In this document: in pieces, positions 16,301 through 26,050 of the stretch | Layout of the letters: every line of letters begins with the position of its first letter | How positions within the stretch are numbered: position 1 is the stretch's first letter | Origin: Eubacterium sp. 1001713B170207_170306_E7 | GTDB lineage: Bacteria; Bacillota; Clostridia; Eubacteriales; Eubacteriaceae | Assembly: GCF_015547515.1 (NCBI RefSeq) | Contig: NZ_JADMVE010000005.1 | Span: 62,001-126,000, forward strand | Direction of reading: 5' to 3' | Length of the DNA stretch: 64,000 nt | Notes under the pieces: model-generated | Told to the model about the DNA's origin: nothing | Database searches by the model: none | Seen by the model: the letters and a program-made list of their open reading frames with translations, nothing else | Made by a program: the position numbers and the translations under genes

Positions 16301-19300
16301 GAATTGGATAAAACAACACCAAAGGTTTACGAAACCATCAGCGTGAAAAACGCCACAGACAACGATACTCAATATCAGTGGTTTGCCAGTGATACAAAAG
16401 ACGGCACCTATACAAAAATTGACGGGGCTGACAAAGCGAGCTATACGGTAACCGCCAATGATATCGGCAAGTTCATTCAGGCAGAGGTAAGCAGTACCGA
16501 TCCCAACATTGTCGGGATTTCAAAGGCTGTCACCACCTCCGCCGTAGCTGTGGGCGCCTGGGATGGCAGCAAAGTGGATACCACATGGTTTAACGCTGAA
16601 GAAACAAACTTTGAAATCAAAACCCCAGCCCAGCTGGCCGGTCTGGCAGCGCTGGTTAACGGCGATGCAAAAGACCAGAACAACAACGCTCTGGCACCCA
16701 ACAATATGGCTGGCAAGACTTTTACACTGATAAATGATATTGATTTATCGGGCAAAAGCTGGACCGCCATTGGCAAAACAGCTATGGGCGAAGACATTTC
16801 AAAAAAAGATTACTATAGTCAAACCGCGGGCAAGGTAACCATCTGTTACTTCAACGGAACTTTTGACGGAGGCAATAAAGTAATATCAAATTTATCTCAG
16901 CCGGTTCAAAAAATGTGTTCTGTCGGCCTTTTTGGCAACGTGAGCAACGCAGCCATTAAAAACGTTCAGCTTCAAAACATCGATATCAACGGATACTACG
17001 GTGTTGGCGGAATTGTCGGCTTTGGCTACGACGCAGTATCAATCGAAAACTGTCATGTCCTTTCCGGTCAGATCAACGCAATGGACACAGGGGCCGCCGG
17101 CATCATCGGCGCTCTGGAACAAAAAGATCTTGAAAACGGCACTGTCAAAGTGCGTAATTGTAGTAACGCCGCCGATATTCTCTGGGCAGCTGATCAATTT
17201 AACACTCTCCCAGACGATGATGATACGCAATCCTATTTTAATCAGACAAGAGGATGGCATTTCGGGGGAATTTTTGGAACGATTGAGACCTATGAAAAAT
17301 TAGCAATCGAAATTTCAGGCTGCACCAATACCGGTAGTATAAGCGGTACCGAACTGGCCGGAATCGGCTCATGGATAAAAGGCGCCGCTGGGTCAAAAGT
17401 TGAAAACTGTACGACAACAGGAATCCTTACCCAAAAGTCACCCGATTCAATAAATTCGAACAGCTCAGGAGCGGCAGGACTTATCCATATTGACAATAAT
17501 CCCGAAAAAGTACAATACTCAGGTAATAAGGTCGACGGTACCATCGTTAAGACAGCCGGCTACCTATCGTCTGTTCTTTCAAGCGCCAAACTTGGTGATT
17601 TTATACAGACACCGGCTATTGAACTGACAGGCTCAATGAATCTGACAGGTAACGCGACCATACCGGAAGGCGTTGAACTGACCATCCCAGAAGGGCAGAC
17701 ACTGACCATTCCCGAAAATATAACATTAACCAACGAGGGCTCCATCATCAACAATGGAAAGATCATCAACACTGGAAGCATCGATCAAAAAGGGGCTTAC
17801 AGCGGCAGTGGTACCATTGAAGGAAATAAGCTCTATCAATTAACCGTCAGCGGCACACAAATCACTAGCGAAAAAATCTATGACGGCACAACTCACTGCG
17901 CCGTAACCAAAGGGACTGTCAGCGGTATAAACACCCAAGATCAGGATAAACTGACCGTAACCGCCGAAGCTGTTTATGACAACGCAAACGCAGGCAATAA
18001 CAAAACTGTTACGGTGTCTTATAAAGTCGAAGGTGATGCTGCGGCGCTTTACGCGGTTCCTGCGCCAGAAACCGTAAATAACGGAAAAATCACACAAAAA
18101 GAGCTTACAATTACAGGCCTTACCGCGCAGGACAAAACCTATGATGGAAAAACTGAAGTGACCTTAACCGGTACAGCGCAGTTGAATGGTTTGGTGGATG
18201 TAGATAAGAAAAACATCACGTTACAGGCAGACTCTCCTGCGGCAACGGTTGAGAATGCAGATGCGGGAGATAATAAAGCAGTTATTACAGGCTACTCTTT
18301 AGCCGGTGATGGCAATGCTAACTACACGCTTAAACAACCGGAAAACATAACCGTTACCATTAACAAAGCACCATTGACCGTAAAGGCAGACGACTATGAA
18401 TTTGTTTACCATTCAGAATTTGTCGCCTACGCATATCATGGAACGATAGAGGGCTTTGTGAACAATGAAACTGCAATTTCAGCGAAAGATTATAAACCTC
18501 CAACATTTACTTGCGAAGGGCAAAGCGATGTGCCGAATGATCCTACTAATCCGGGTAAAATAACCGTAACCGCAGAAGTCGGAGCATATCCAATTGTGCC
18601 TTCAGGGGGAAGCGCGGCAAATTATGTGTTCAAGGCCTACACCAACGGAACGCTGACTGTAACGCCAGCGGAAAGCCCGGTGACTGACATCCAAATTAAA
18701 GCGGATAATGTCGTATACATCACCAGCCCCGTACAACCAACAGCAATTGTGTGGAATCAAGAGGCCGAAAACACATCCATAACCAAAGTGGACGGTATTG
18801 AAAACACCTATCAGATACCCGTCTCTTCTGTAATTCAAGGAACGACGGGTAACACCGCAACGGTGAAGATTGCCCCCAACTATCACGACAAGGTCTTTAC
18901 TAATATTATCTATACCTGGGAGCCGGATACAAGCTGGTACACAGGTCATGAAAGCCAAACAGATTTTACAGTCAATAATGAGGCTGAACTTGCAGGTCTC
19001 GCCCAATTAGTGAACGATGGAACCACTGACTTCAGCGGTAAAACCGTTACCTTAAATAAACCAATAGACTTAACCGATAAGCGCTGGGTTGCCATTGGGA
19101 GAAACAGCGACAAACCATTCAAAGGAACCTTTAATGGTAACAGCCAATCCATTAAGAATATTACGAGCGATACAGACTTAGACAGTATCTCCGGCCTGTT
19201 TGGTTACAATGCAGGCACCATACAAAATGTTGTAATTGACTCTGGAACGATCGGCCATTTCCAAATTTATGGCGGCGCGATCGCGGGGTATAATACTAAT

Positions 19301-20038
19301 ACTGGCACAATCGAAAACTGCACGGTAGGCGCCGGAGTAACCGTCACTCAGCAAGAGGCAAAATTGGTTGACTCTGACCTCAAGCTTGGCGCAGGCGGTA
19401 TCTGTGGAAACAATGACGGCAGCATTACAAAATGTTCCAGTGAAGCAACCGTCACGGGCGGGTGCGCAGGTGGTATTACAGGTTTTAGCTCTGGTGGGAA
19501 AATCTCCCAGTCTGTTAATCGGGGGACGATCAGCGGCATCGCCAGCGGCGGAATCATTGGGTACACACAAGGCGGCTCTTTGTCAGACAGCTATAACACA
19601 GGTGAAATCAAATATGGGGAGCCGACCCTATCAGACGAGTTAACCAACATAGGAATAGATATACTAAAACAAGTCTTAGGCGGTTTGGGCGGTATTGCTG
19701 GAAATACAAAGTCGATCAACATTTCATGCTGCCACAATCATGGAACCGTAAATGCTACAGATGAAGTGGTAAACGGCGGCATCATTGGTGTTGCTGATCA
19801 TACTACGCTTAATGGTGTCTATTGTCTTGATAGTAATCCACAAAATGCAGTTGGAATCGGTGAAGATTCCATCAATAGTACTACTTCTCTTTATAGTGTA
19901 TTAAGTGCTGATGCGTTTAAAATCCAAAATAATTTTGAATATTTGCAAAATAACAGTGAGAGCTCCTGGGATTTTTCGATTATATGGAACCTCAATAGCG
20001 ATTATCCGGTTTTAAGCTGGGAATCCCCGACAAATTAG
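13352..20038 (+). CDS. Giant multidomain surface lipoprotein (Ig-like Big_2, FIVAR, GLUG, YDG/MBG repeats)
   Basis: A 2228-residue exported protein. Residues 1-23 form a lipoprotein signal ending FLLFFGC (Cys 23), so lipid anchoring is likely. In order: a beta-helix-like region rich in short VxI/LxI repeats (~30-300); an Asn/Ser/Thr-rich linker; a [10 protein letters not shown] repeat spacer (~373-402); two Big_2 domains (~405-575, with [20 protein letters not shown]-like motifs); a FIVAR-like helical pair (~670-805); another Big_2 (~900-975); GLUG-type repeats (~1090-1350; GGIVGFG, GLFGNV); YDG/MBG repeats ([17 protein letters not shown]; ~1490-1770); and a second GLUG block (~1860-2200). 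There is no LPXTG or C-terminal membrane helix. It is probably an adhesin or a cell-envelope interaction protein. The gene may be controlled by the upstream invertible cassette (inference). Confidence 0.9.
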   Translation: MKKKNIAIVLLAVLTVFLLFFGCGRKNSTQAEAKVFDTAGTYSDSATYGDVQIKADGVVLENATITGTLTIDKAVGEGTVMIRNSRISKDTDIEGGGANSVHFEKTVLKKINVNKKDVRIILDRESEAAELNVAQPAKLELSGQVSTLSIAKNGEGSTIAIAREAKVENVKLDGKAEMTVDSPLKTLVIGENAKDAKLDINAKVDKLDVNAKSEIHLNGGAEVGKLIVTDKAKDSTVNIAKDAKVGTLATETPLNLNGEGIVENVITNREENIQGNITPANVKVSANPIAKSPNGNDVNSTTDTAKNTDTTGTPADNTNTSNSSSSDNGSRNNNNTSGSTGTDNGNNGGGQVNPPAPQPEPAPQPTPTPTPRPTPEPTPTPQPTPEPTPTPQPTPEPTPTPAVIHVTGVTLDQSQLNMTVGDSAVLTAKIAPDNATDKTIAWYAEDSKIASVDGNGKVTAQAEGQTKITVVTKDGDHKATCTVNIHQKEPESIPVDSIAIQKTADSIEIGSRLPLTVTVKPDNVTNKNIKWRSSSENIATVDKDGVVTAKSPGDTVIMAIPENPADASVMATITLRVTAPLKDVTMSGSGKTVTVGEILSLTAVNPEGAASDVLFSWKADGQEVGNSITYTVRESDIGKKLTLTASAKDGGHYTGSVTSEATMAVTANKTALTAAITAEIGDNHQNPVYKLKESDYRASTWSNYQAAVNTAVRVEADALASTDQVSAALGEMAAAKAQLIFAGADKLAEMKKTADGKQESDHTASSWQSFQEAYEAAKTLPETTQEEIVAKTEAISNAMVKLVLKTSVTAVNLTIESNQAVVGHQVTATTVPENATVTYLWLRGDGTTFEPIPGETSAVYTLSAADIGKVLQLTVTGTGDYKDSPSTRLSGILDNKVTGVSLDKNTLELKAGDTQALTATVTPDYAADKTITWSSSNEAVATVNADGTIEAIGKGTADITVTTTDGQKTATCVLTVKEDIAQIELDKTTPKVYETISVKNATDNDTQYQWFASDTKDGTYTKIDGADKASYTVTANDIGKFIQAEVSSTDPNIVGISKAVTTSAVAVGAWDGSKVDTTWFNAEETNFEIKTPAQLAGLAALVNGDAKDQNNNALAPNNMAGKTFTLINDIDLSGKSWTAIGKTAMGEDISKKDYYSQTAGKVTICYFNGTFDGGNKVISNLSQPVQKMCSVGLFGNVSNAAIKNVQLQNIDINGYYGVGGIVGFGYDAVSIENCHVLSGQINAMDTGAAGIIGALEQKDLENGTVKVRNCSNAADILWAADQFNTLPDDDDTQSYFNQTRGWHFGGIFGTIETYEKLAIEISGCTNTGSISGTELAGIGSWIKGAAGSKVENCTTTGILTQKSPDSINSNSSGAAGLIHIDNNPEKVQYSGNKVDGTIVKTAGYLSSVLSSAKLGDFIQTPAIELTGSMNLTGNATIPEGVELTIPEGQTLTIPENITLTNEGSIINNGKIINTGSIDQKGAYSGSGTIEGNKLYQLTVSGTQITSEKIYDGTTHCAVTKGTVSGINTQDQDKLTVTAEAVYDNANAGNNKTVTVSYKVEGDAAALYAVPAPETVNNGKITQKELTITGLTAQDKTYDGKTEVTLTGTAQLNGLVDVDKKNITLQADSPAATVENADAGDNKAVITGYSLAGDGNANYTLKQPENITVTINKAPLTVKADDYEFVYHSEFVAYAYHGTIEGFVNNETAISAKDYKPPTFTCEGQSDVPNDPTNPGKITVTAEVGAYPIVPSGGSAANYVFKAYTNGTLTVTPAESPVTDIQIKADNVVYITSPVQPTAIVWNQEAENTSITKVDGIENTYQIPVSSVIQGTTGNTATVKIAPNYHDKVFTNIIYTWEPDTSWYTGHESQTDFTVNNEAELAGLAQLVNDGTTDFSGKTVTLNKPIDLTDKRWVAIGRNSDKPFKGTFNGNSQSIKNITSDTDLDSISGLFGYNAGTIQNVVIDSGTIGHFQIYGGAIAGYNTNTGTIENCTVGAGVTVTQQEAKLVDSDLKLGAGGICGNNDGSITKCSSEATVTGGCAGGITGFSSGGKISQSVNRGTISGIASGGIIGYTQGGSLSDSYNTGEIKYGEPTLSDELTNIGIDILKQVLGGLGGIAGNTKSINISCCHNHGTVNATDEVVNGGIIGVADHTTLNGVYCLDSNPQNAVGIGEDSINSTTSLYSVLSADAFKIQNNFEYLQNNSESSWDFSIIWNLNSDYPVLSWESPTN
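14468..14557 (+). repeat. Three tandem 30-bp repeats coding a Pro-Thr spacer
   Basis: Three nearly identical 30-base units (14468-14497, 14498-14527, 14528-14557), each coding [10 protein letters not shown]-like decapeptides, inside the giant lipoprotein gene. The unit is a multiple of three, so changes in copy number would alter spacer length without breaking the frame. Confidence 0.9.
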
Positions 20039-20064
20039 AGCGTTATTGTGTGGTTAGATTGAAC

Positions 20065-20110
20065 AAGGCGGCCATGAAAACCTGATTTTAAACCCAAAGG
20101 CCGCTTTTTC
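20065..20110 (+). terminator. Terminator-like hairpin after the giant lipoprotein gene
   Basis: GCGGCC (20068-20073) pairs with GGCCGC (20099-20104), followed by TTTTTC. The loop is long (25 bases), so strength is uncertain. It separates the giant lipoprotein from the secreted GLUG protein gene. Confidence 0.6.
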
Positions 20111-20136
20111 AAAATAAAAGAAACGAGGTTTAGATT

Positions 20137-21168
20137 ATGAAAACAAGACGTTTTGGTAAGAAAGTATTCGCTGCGTTTATTATAAGCGCGTTGCTCTGTA
20201 TGGCAGTGCCTTTCGGCGCTTTGGCGGCAGGAACCGAACCGTTGGTCGACTCTGATGACAGTAACACCTACCTTATCAGTACACCAGCTCAACTGGAATG
20301 GGTCTCCGAGCAATCTGTAGGAACACCTGCAAACACCTTTGCAGGTAAGACCATTAAGCTTGTCGCGGACATTGACTTATCTTCATACTCAAGCTGGACA
20401 CCGATCAAAGGCTTTGCCGGAACCTTTGATGGCAATGAAAAAACCATCAGTAACTTAAAAATTACCGGAAGCTCTGACAATGCCGGCCTCTTCGGAAATA
20501 TTACCGGAAAGCCTGAATTTAAAGACGTAACAATCAGTGGCGCCAATATCACCGGTGGTTCGTATGTCGGCGGCCTAATCGGCAACGCATTTACCACCAA
20601 GGGAATCACAAACTGTCACGTTGTGGAATCCAGCATTACCGGCACGAATTTTGTAGGCGGTATTGCCGGTTCTGGTTATGTAAAAATAACCGACTGTACT
20701 GTTGAAGATACAACTGTCAAATCCTCAATTTCTGGTTTTAACAGAGACAGCGGAGATAACATAGGCGGCATTCTCGGCTTTGCCGGAGAAAACACCGGGT
20801 CCACAATTGTTAAAAACTGTAAGGCTGTTAACGTAAATGTCTCAGGAGTACGCAAAGTGGCCGGTATTGTGGGCACTGTGCTCTATGGCACTGAAATTAC
20901 AAACTGTACGGTTCAGGGTGGAACGATCCAGGGGACGCTGCCTTTTAATATAGCGACTCTTACTGTCAGCACAGGCGGTATCGGCGGACAGCTGGTCGGA
21001 GGAAGCGATGAAGCGATTGTTATCACTAATTGTGTTGTCGATACAGCTACAATATTAAAACCTGCGAATAACAGCCGCGTCAACTGGCTTGTCGGAGATA
21101 CAGAAACCCGATTAGGTTCAACCCCTTTTACAAGCACAAATAATCAATATATCTCCATCACCCAATAG
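20137..21168 (+). CDS. Secreted GLUG-repeat protein
   Basis: A 343-residue exported protein with a classical signal peptide (KTRRFGKKVFAAFIISALLCM ... FGALAAG, cleavage near residue 31). The mature part is a run of GLUG-type beta-helix repeats: TFDGNEKTISNLKI, NAGLFGNI, YVGGLIGNAF, FVGGIAGSG, NIGGILGFAG, VAGIVGTV. They are closely like the repeat blocks at 16.6-17.5 and 19.0-19.9 kb in the giant lipoprotein, so this looks like a stand-alone copy of that domain. No sorting signal or C-terminal anchor is present; it may be released or bind the larger protein. AACGAGG precedes the ATG at 20137. Confidence 0.87.
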   Translation: MKTRRFGKKVFAAFIISALLCMAVPFGALAAGTEPLVDSDDSNTYLISTPAQLEWVSEQSVGTPANTFAGKTIKLVADIDLSSYSSWTPIKGFAGTFDGNEKTISNLKITGSSDNAGLFGNITGKPEFKDVTISGANITGGSYVGGLIGNAFTTKGITNCHVVESSITGTNFVGGIAGSGYVKITDCTVEDTTVKSSISGFNRDSGDNIGGILGFAGENTGSTIVKNCKAVNVNVSGVRKVAGIVGTVLYGTEITNCTVQGGTIQGTLPFNIATLTVSTGGIGGQLVGGSDEAIVITNCVVDTATILKPANNSRVNWLVGDTETRLGSTPFTSTNNQYISITQ

Positions 21169-21218
21169 AAATCAGGACAAAATATTAGAATTCTGTGCAA
21201 TTTGTCTATGTTTTTTAC

Positions 21219-21257
21219 CCCGTGCATTGGAAGAGATTCCAATGCACGGTTTTTTTC
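21219..21257. terminator. Strong bidirectional terminator
   Basis: CCGTGCATTGGAA / TTCCAATGCACGG with a 3-base loop and a T-run on the plus strand; A-rich on the other side. It separates the secreted GLUG gene from the convergent holin/peptidase cassette. Confidence 0.9.
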
Positions 21258-21261
21258 TTCC

Positions 21262-21783
21262 CTATACCTCCACATGCACAAATAACTGCTCGGGATACTC
21301 GATCACGCCCAGGCCCAGGTCTCTGGCGATGGCGGCCACCTCGGAGTAGTGGACGCCGGGGCAGTACAGGTCTGCGGCGCAGCCGGTCTTATGCTTTGAG
21401 TGCTCGATGCCGCCCACCTCACGGTTGCGCTGGGAACAGCGGACACCGGAGGTGATGACAACCGGGCGGCCCAGGCGGTTTCTCAGGTTTTCCACCTGAG
21501 CCAGCAGTGCCTGCTCCATGAGCTCAGGAAAACCGGCGCAGTACATGCCGCCGCAGTCACACTGGTATTCACTCATGGCAAAGTGTTCGCTGGCAGGGCT
21601 GTTTTTATAGGCCTCTGCCAGATGCCCCCGGGTGACAGGCCCCACAATGCCGTCTGCCTCAATACCTGTTTTTCGCTGAAAGGTTCTGACGGCCGTCTGG
21701 GTATTCGGGCCGTCCAGCCCATCGTGCTCCCCCGGGTCATAGCCCAGATGGGATAAAATTCTCTGTACCTCTAAAATGGTCAT
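21262..21783 (-). CDS. Peptidoglycan-binding M15-type D,D-peptidase (endolysin-like)
   Basis: A 173-residue protein with an N-terminal PG_binding_1 domain (1-60: EVQRILSHLGYDPGEHDGLDGPNTQTAVRTFQRKTGIEADGIVG) and a C-terminal peptidase M15A-like domain. Likely Zn ligands are His/Asp in HSKHKTGCAADLY and the His of LFVHVEV. It has no signal peptide, so it probably leaves the cell through the holin encoded immediately upstream; the two genes overlap by 4 bases. It cuts peptide cross-links in the cell wall. No phage structural genes are nearby. Confidence 0.85.
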   Translation of the reverse strand: MTILEVQRILSHLGYDPGEHDGLDGPNTQTAVRTFQRKTGIEADGIVGPVTRGHLAEAYKNSPASEHFAMSEYQCDCGGMYCAGFPELMEQALLAQVENLRNRLGRPVVITSGVRCSQRNREVGGIEHSKHKTGCAADLYCPGVHYSEVAAIARDLGLGVIEYPEQLFVHVEV

Positions 21784-22175
21784 TTTTTCTCCTCTTCATC
21801 CTCTTTAAATGCCTGCAAAACGGTCTTAAGCTTATCGGGAATGGGAATAAATTCTGCGGCGTTTTCCACCAGTGAGATGCCTTCGTTGGAAATGTAGAAA
21901 AGCACCGTGATGTCCCGGATGGGCAGCTCAGCCGTTATGATCCGCTGGACCATGAAGGCGGCGCTGACCACCAGAAAAATCAACAGTTTTTTCAGTATTC
22001 CGTAAAAGCCCACCGCACTGGAAAGCTCATGCCTGTAAATTCCCTTGATAACGCCGGACACATAGTCCAGGCAGACTAAGACCGCAAGCACGGCCAGCAA
22101 ATCATCAAGCCCTCCGAACAGAAAGGAGAGGGTGCCGCCGGCCACTGCGGCGGCGCCCCGGATGATTTCCTTCAT
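21780..22175 (-). CDS. Phage-type holin (TcdE/Phage_holin_4 family)
   Basis: A 131-residue membrane protein, start at 22175 with AGGAAACAG upstream. The family pattern is visible: LAVLAVLVCLDYVSGVIKGIYRHELSSAVGFYGILKKLLIFLVVSAAFMVQR, then FYISNEGISLVENAAEFIPIPDKLK and a charged tail (EDEEEKK). The family includes phage holins and clostridial toxin-release holins such as TcdE. It would form membrane pores for the coupled M15 peptidase. Its 3' end overlaps the peptidase start, typical of a lysis pair. Confidence 0.9.
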   Translation of the reverse strand: MKEIIRGAAAVAGGTLSFLFGGLDDLLAVLAVLVCLDYVSGVIKGIYRHELSSAVGFYGILKKLLIFLVVSAAFMVQRIITAELPIRDITVLFYISNEGISLVENAAEFIPIPDKLKTVLQAFKEDEEEKK

Positions 22176-22185
22176 TTTCTGTTTC

Positions 22186-22413
22186 CTAACCCAGGGCCAC
22201 TTCGGTTTTGGTGGTATCAATGCGCACTGCGGATACCAGCGCGGCCAGCGGCTGGCCGTCCGGCTCAAAGATCCCCTCGTTCAGGATCCCGTTCGCGCCT
22301 TCTGCGATCTCAGTATCGGTGATCCCTTCCTTGTAATCCGGAATGGTCAAGGTATGGTTTTTGCCGTTGGCCAATTCATAAATCAACTGTAAATCTTTTG
22401 AAACATCTGCCAT
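22186..22413 (-). CDS. DUF2922-family small protein
   Basis: A 75-residue protein with the DUF2922 pattern (LQLIYELANGKNHTLTIPDYKEGITDTEIAEGANGILNEGIF ... AVRIDTTKTEVALG). The function of the family is unknown. It often accompanies DUF1659 and holin/peptidase genes in Firmicutes, as here. It ends 10 bases before the holin start and has a GGGAGG box upstream. Confidence 0.78.
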   Translation of the reverse strand: MADVSKDLQLIYELANGKNHTLTIPDYKEGITDTEIAEGANGILNEGIFEPDGQPLAALVSAVRIDTTKTEVALG

Positions 22414-22434
22414 TTTTCTTTTCCTCCCTTATCC

Positions 22435-22659
22435 TTATGCAATGTCCATGAGCTCTTCGGCGATGACCTTGGTACAGGACTCACCAATGGGTTCCTGCAT
22501 GTTTTTGATCCACTTATAGGTATTGTAAATGCCCTCATTGGTCGCGTCGCTTTTGACATCGTTGTAGGTTTTTGTTTTTTTCACGATTTTGCTGTCTTTT
22601 TCTCCGTAGTTTGAAACAATCTTCAAACCAATGCTTTTTACATTTGCTGTTACTGCCAT
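22435..22659 (-). CDS. DUF1659-like small protein
   Basis: A 74-residue protein starting MAVTANVKSIGLKIVSNYG, resembling the DUF1659 family. The start at 22659 has a well-spaced GGAGGC; the longer frame to 22770 adds a non-conserved leader and is not used. It is the first gene of the four-gene leftward cassette with DUF2922, holin and M15 peptidase. Function unknown. Confidence 0.72.
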   Translation of the reverse strand: MAVTANVKSIGLKIVSNYGEKDSKIVKKTKTYNDVKSDATNEGIYNTYKWIKNMQEPIGESCTKVIAEELMDIA

Positions 22660-22843
22660 TGTCAGCCTCCAAAAGTTTTTTTCAGGTCTGCGCGCTGCCT
22701 GTGATTTTAGTTTAAGGCCTGCCAGGGCTTTTTGCAAAGGGATTAAGAGGGCAGTTTTGCATTGACACACCCAGGATTAAGGCATAAAATATAGGTTACA
22801 CGCATAATTATTCAAATTTTCAGACAGACGAGGGGGAAGGTCC

Positions 22844-23614
22844 ATGCTGTTTAAATTTGTGATCTGTTTCATCGCTGGTATCGGCGCGGGGCTGGGCACA
22901 GGCTTTGCAGGCATGAGCGCGGCGGCGGTTATCAGTCCCATGCTCATCACCTTTCTGGGCATGCCGGCCTACGAGGCTGTGGGCATTGCTCTCGCCAGCG
23001 ATGTTCTGGCAAGCGCGGTAAGCGCGTACACTTATGGTAAAAATAAAAATCTGGACATCAAAAACGGTCTGATCATGATGGCCGCTGTGCTGTGCTTTAC
23101 ACTGGTGGGCAGCTGGGTCTCCAGCCTTGTTCCCAGCACTGCCATGGGCGGCTTTTCGGTTTTCATGACGCTGCTGCTGGGCATTAAGTTCATTGTGAAG
23201 CCTGTAATGACTACCAAGGAATCCATGACGGACACAAGCCCGAAAAAACGGTTTGTACAGTCGGTGGTCTGCGGCACGGCCATTGGTTTTATCTGCGGCT
23301 TTGTGGGGGCGGGCGGCGGTATGATGATGCTGCTGATCCTGACCAGCGTACTGGGCTATGAGCTCAAAACAGCAGTGGGCACCAGCGTGTTTGTCATGGC
23401 CTTTACTGCCTTTACGGGCGCGGTCAGCCACTTTGCCATCGGCGGCGCGCCGGATGTCTGGAGTCTTGTTTTCTGTGTTTTATCCACTCTGCTCTGGGCC
23501 AGAATCGCGGCCAGGTTCGCCAATAAGGCCAGCCCGCTTGTCCTGAACCGCGCCACTGGCGTGGTGCTCTCGGTGCTGGGGATTTCCATTATTCTGGTAA
23601 ACTTCTTAAAATAA
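22844..23614 (+). CDS. TauE/SafE-family anion exporter
   Basis: A 256-residue membrane protein with about eight helices and the two-half TauE/SafE layout: GIGAGLGTGFAGMSAAAVISPMLITFLG in the first half and GTAIGFICGFVGAGGGMMMLLILTSVLGYELKTAVGTSVFVMAFTAFTGAVSHF in the second. Members export sulfite, sulfoacetate or related anions, or have unknown substrates. GAGGGGGAAGG precedes the ATG at 22844. It stands alone between a divergent small-protein cassette and a terminator. Confidence 0.88.
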   Translation: MLFKFVICFIAGIGAGLGTGFAGMSAAAVISPMLITFLGMPAYEAVGIALASDVLASAVSAYTYGKNKNLDIKNGLIMMAAVLCFTLVGSWVSSLVPSTAMGGFSVFMTLLLGIKFIVKPVMTTKESMTDTSPKKRFVQSVVCGTAIGFICGFVGAGGGMMMLLILTSVLGYELKTAVGTSVFVMAFTAFTGAVSHFAIGGAPDVWSLVFCVLSTLLWARIAARFANKASPLVLNRATGVVLSVLGISIILVNFLK

Positions 23615-23664
23615 AAAGAGCCGATACCCATGAGTTAAAACCTGTGGGTTATCGGCTCTTTTAC
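23612..23664. terminator. Bidirectional terminator between exporter and flavodoxin genes
   Basis: AAAGAGCCGATA-ACCCA-type stem (AAAAGAGCCGATACCCA with TGTGGGTTATCGGCTCTTTT), with A- and T-runs on both flanks. It serves the convergent genes on both sides. Confidence 0.88.
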
Positions 23665-23720
23665 CGTTTCAATAAATTGTCTGCCGTTTGCTCTGGATTT
23701 TCAACCGGATCATCTGGTCT

Positions 23721-24200
23721 TTACAGCCCCAGGCTGCCGATCCAGTCTCTGAGCTCTTTTTCACCCGCGTTCGCGTTGAAGCGCTTGCCGGCTTTCAGCT
23801 CTGCTCCCTTGCAGGAGGCCTTCAGCTCTGCGTTGGTATTACCCATTCCGCTGCTTCCGGAGGTAGCAAAGGGCACGATGGTCTTGCCCTCGAGGTTATA
23901 CTGCTCCAAAAAGGTGTTGATGATGGTCGGGGCGACATACCACCAGATGGGGAAGCCCACAAAAACCACGTCATAGCTTTCCATATCGGCCACGCTGTTG
24001 GCAACGGCCGGGCGGAAGGTCTTGTCGTTCATCTCAATGCTGCTCCGGCTTTTTTTATTGGTCCAGTCCAGATCCGCGGTGGTATAGGGTGTTTCCGGCT
24101 GGATTTCGTGCAGGTCTCCGCCTGCTGCGGCCGCGAGTTTTTCTGCCAGTTTTGCGGTTACGCCGCTTGCTGAAAAGTATGCTACTAAAATTTTGCTCAT
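23721..24200 (-). CDS. Flavodoxin (cytoplasmic)
   Basis: A 159-residue flavodoxin-like protein. The FMN phosphate loop is SASGVTAKLAEKLA (after ILVAYF); the second flavin loop region is GFPIWWYVAPTIINTFLEQYNLEGKTIVPFATSGSSGMGNT. No signal peptide. It is related to the exported flavodoxin at 27571-28197, sharing the GF/YPIWW segment. The neighbouring LysR gene reads in the same direction, 196 bases upstream; that gap (24201-24396) shows no clear element. Possible electron carrier to the redox enzymes in this region. Confidence 0.9.
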   Translation of the reverse strand: MSKILVAYFSASGVTAKLAEKLAAAAGGDLHEIQPETPYTTADLDWTNKKSRSSIEMNDKTFRPAVANSVADMESYDVVFVGFPIWWYVAPTIINTFLEQYNLEGKTIVPFATSGSSGMGNTNAELKASCKGAELKAGKRFNANAGEKELRDWIGSLGL

Positions 24201-24396
24201 ATTCTGTTTTCTCCTTTTTCCTGTTTTGCGCCTTTGCCGCCCGGCGCCTGTTTAGAACGTCCGGGCGGCCTGACTGGCGATACTTTTATTATAGCGCGTA
24301 TTTTTTAAATGTAAAATGCTTATATTGACTGACCAGCCATTCATTTTCTGCATAACAGCCGTTTTCCCGCGAGTTTCCTTAAAACCGGATAGGACT

Positions 24397-25290
24397 TTAC
24401 AGGCTTTGTTCTTCAGCCGCCAGCGTTTCCTGAAGCACCTTTAAGAATTTCTCGGCTGCTTTAGAAAAGACCTGGTATTTTTTCCACACAATATCCAGCC
24501 GGGCCTCCATTGGGGGCTCCAGCGGCTTAAAGCAGAGGCTGCTGCCTTTGGTGTTCACCAGCTTGTCCAGGCACAGGGCACAGCCGATGCCCTCTTCTAC
24601 CAGAATGGCCGCGTTGTAAATGAGATTATAGGTTGTAACGACCTCCAGACTCTCAGCGTTTCCGCCAAGCCAGCCGGACAGCTCGTTTTCGGTGAGGGAC
24701 TGCCTTGAGCAGAGCAGGGGAATCCCCCTCAGATGCTCGGGCCGGATGTTTGGCAGGGCGGCCAGCGGGCTGTCCCTGCGCATGAGCAGCCCCCAGGTGT
24801 CAACGGCCGGAAGGCGCATATAATCATATTTTTTTATGTCCGCCGGCTCAATGAAAATACCAAAGTCCAGAAGTCCCTTGTCCAGACGCTCGGCGACATC
24901 GTCGGCGTTTCCGCTGAAGAGATGGTACCGGATATGGGGATAGTCTCTCTGCATTTTCCGGACCGCCCGGCCGATCAGGCGCATGGCGTCGGTCTCGCCG
25001 CCGCCAATGTACACATCGCCGCTGATTATCTCATCCGGTGCGCTGAAATCCGACTCGGTGCGGTTCACGAGATCGACAATCTCCTGGGCGCGCTTCCTTA
25101 AAAAAACGCCCTCATCTGTCAAAATGATCCTCCGGTTTCCCCGGATAAAAAGCTTTTTGCCAAGCTCCTCCTCCAGCTCCATCATCTGGCGGGACAGCGT
25201 GGGCTGCGTCACGTGGAGCGCTTCTGCTGCGCCGGATATGGTCTCCTCCCGCGCGACGGCCAGAAAATAGCGTAAAACCCTTACCTCCAT
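24397..25290 (-). CDS. LysR-family regulator
   Basis: A 297-residue LysR-type regulator. The helix-turn-helix is MEVRVLRYFLAVAREETISGAAEALHVTQPTLSRQMMELEEELGKKLF (1-48), followed by a substrate-binding-like domain. TAAGGAGGTG precedes the ATG at 25290. It is divergent from the acetyltransferase gene, the usual layout for LysR control of a neighbour. It is clearly paralogous to the LysR at 30194-31114, with long shared stretches across the whole protein (SGNADDVAERLDKGLLDFGIFIEPADIKKY versus SGNADNIKERIEQGILDLGLLLEPVDIRKY). Confidence 0.93.
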   Translation of the reverse strand: MEVRVLRYFLAVAREETISGAAEALHVTQPTLSRQMMELEEELGKKLFIRGNRRIILTDEGVFLRKRAQEIVDLVNRTESDFSAPDEIISGDVYIGGGETDAMRLIGRAVRKMQRDYPHIRYHLFSGNADDVAERLDKGLLDFGIFIEPADIKKYDYMRLPAVDTWGLLMRRDSPLAALPNIRPEHLRGIPLLCSRQSLTENELSGWLGGNAESLEVVTTYNLIYNAAILVEEGIGCALCLDKLVNTKGSSLCFKPLEPPMEARLDIVWKKYQVFSKAAEKFLKVLQETLAAEEQSL

Positions 25291-25312
25291 AAAAACACCT
25301 CCTTATAGCTTC

Positions 25313-25341
25313 AGTATAGTGCGCCCAGATATGCTTGTCAA
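25313..25341 (-). promoter_or_regulatory. Promoter of the LysR gene
   Basis: Minus strand TTGACA (25336-25341), 17-base spacer, TATACT (25313-25318): near-consensus sigma-A promoter. Confidence 0.75.
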
Positions 25342-25368
25342 GTATGGAGGGATATAGACTATAAGTAT

Positions 25369-25398
25369 TTGCTATTTCAAGCCAGGAGGCGATATAAT
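25369..25398 (+). promoter_or_regulatory. Promoter of the acetyltransferase gene
   Basis: TTGCTA (25369-25374), 18-base spacer, TATAAT (25393-25398). The stretch ATAGACTATAAGTAT just upstream (25354-25368) is a possible LysR site; this is a guess from position. Confidence 0.55.
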
Positions 25399-25433
25399 AA
25401 AACCATCAAACCAACTGGAAAAGGAGTAACTCC

Positions 25434-26003
25434 ATGAATCTCAAAGAATTTTTAGACCATCTGAACCGCGGCGAAACAATCACAGGCGGCTCCGAGGCTC
25501 ATGCGTACATGCACAAGGTGAGCCAGGAAGCCCTGGAGATCACCAGCGAGCTCAACGGCCCTTACCATGAGCCCGAGGCGCTCCGGGCGCTGTTTTCAAA
25601 GCTCATCGGCAAGCCTGTGGATGAAAGCTTTGGCCTGTTCCCGCCCTTCTATACCGACTGCGGCAAAAACATCACCGTCGGGAAAAATGTCTTTATCAAC
25701 AGCGGCTGCCGCTTTCAGGATCAGGGCGGCATTACCATCGGTGACGGGGCCTTGATCGGCCATAACGCTGTGCTGGCCACCCTGAACCATGATTTTGCGC
25801 CTGAAAAACGGCATGACATGCACCCCGCGCCGATCACAATCGGAAAAAACGTCTGGCTCGGGGCAAATGTCACGGTGGTCCCGGGTGTGACCATCGGGGA
25901 TAACGCGGTGATCGCCGCCGGCGCTGTCGTGACAAAGGATGTTCCGGCCAACGCCGTCGCGGCCGGCGTACCCGCGAAAGTGCTGCGAAAGCTGGGCGAG
26001 TAA
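25434..26003 (+). CDS. Sugar O-acetyltransferase (maltose/NodL type, left-handed beta-helix)
   Basis: A 189-residue hexapeptide-repeat acetyltransferase. An N-terminal Mac-like helical part (1-60) is followed by hexapeptide repeats (ITVGKNVFINSGCRFQDQGGITIGDGALIGHNAVLATLNHD ... ITIGKNVWLGANVTVVPGVTIGDNAVIAAGAVVTKDVPANAVAAGVPAKVLR). The catalytic His is probably that in ATLNHD. It would transfer acetyl from acetyl-CoA to a sugar or similar hydroxyl group. AAAGGAG lies before the ATG at 25434; it is divergent from the LysR gene. Confidence 0.92.
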   Translation: MNLKEFLDHLNRGETITGGSEAHAYMHKVSQEALEITSELNGPYHEPEALRALFSKLIGKPVDESFGLFPPFYTDCGKNITVGKNVFINSGCRFQDQGGITIGDGALIGHNAVLATLNHDFAPEKRHDMHPAPITIGKNVWLGANVTVVPGVTIGDNAVIAAGAVVTKDVPANAVAAGVPAKVLRKLGE

Positions 26004-26050
26004 CGGCCAGTATACCGCCTGACAGGCATTTCACCGAAAGGAGACCCCAC

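Noticed and set aside
21262-22659. Prophage lysis end
   Set aside because: Holin and peptidase are typical of phages, but no tail, capsid or packaging genes occur on either side.
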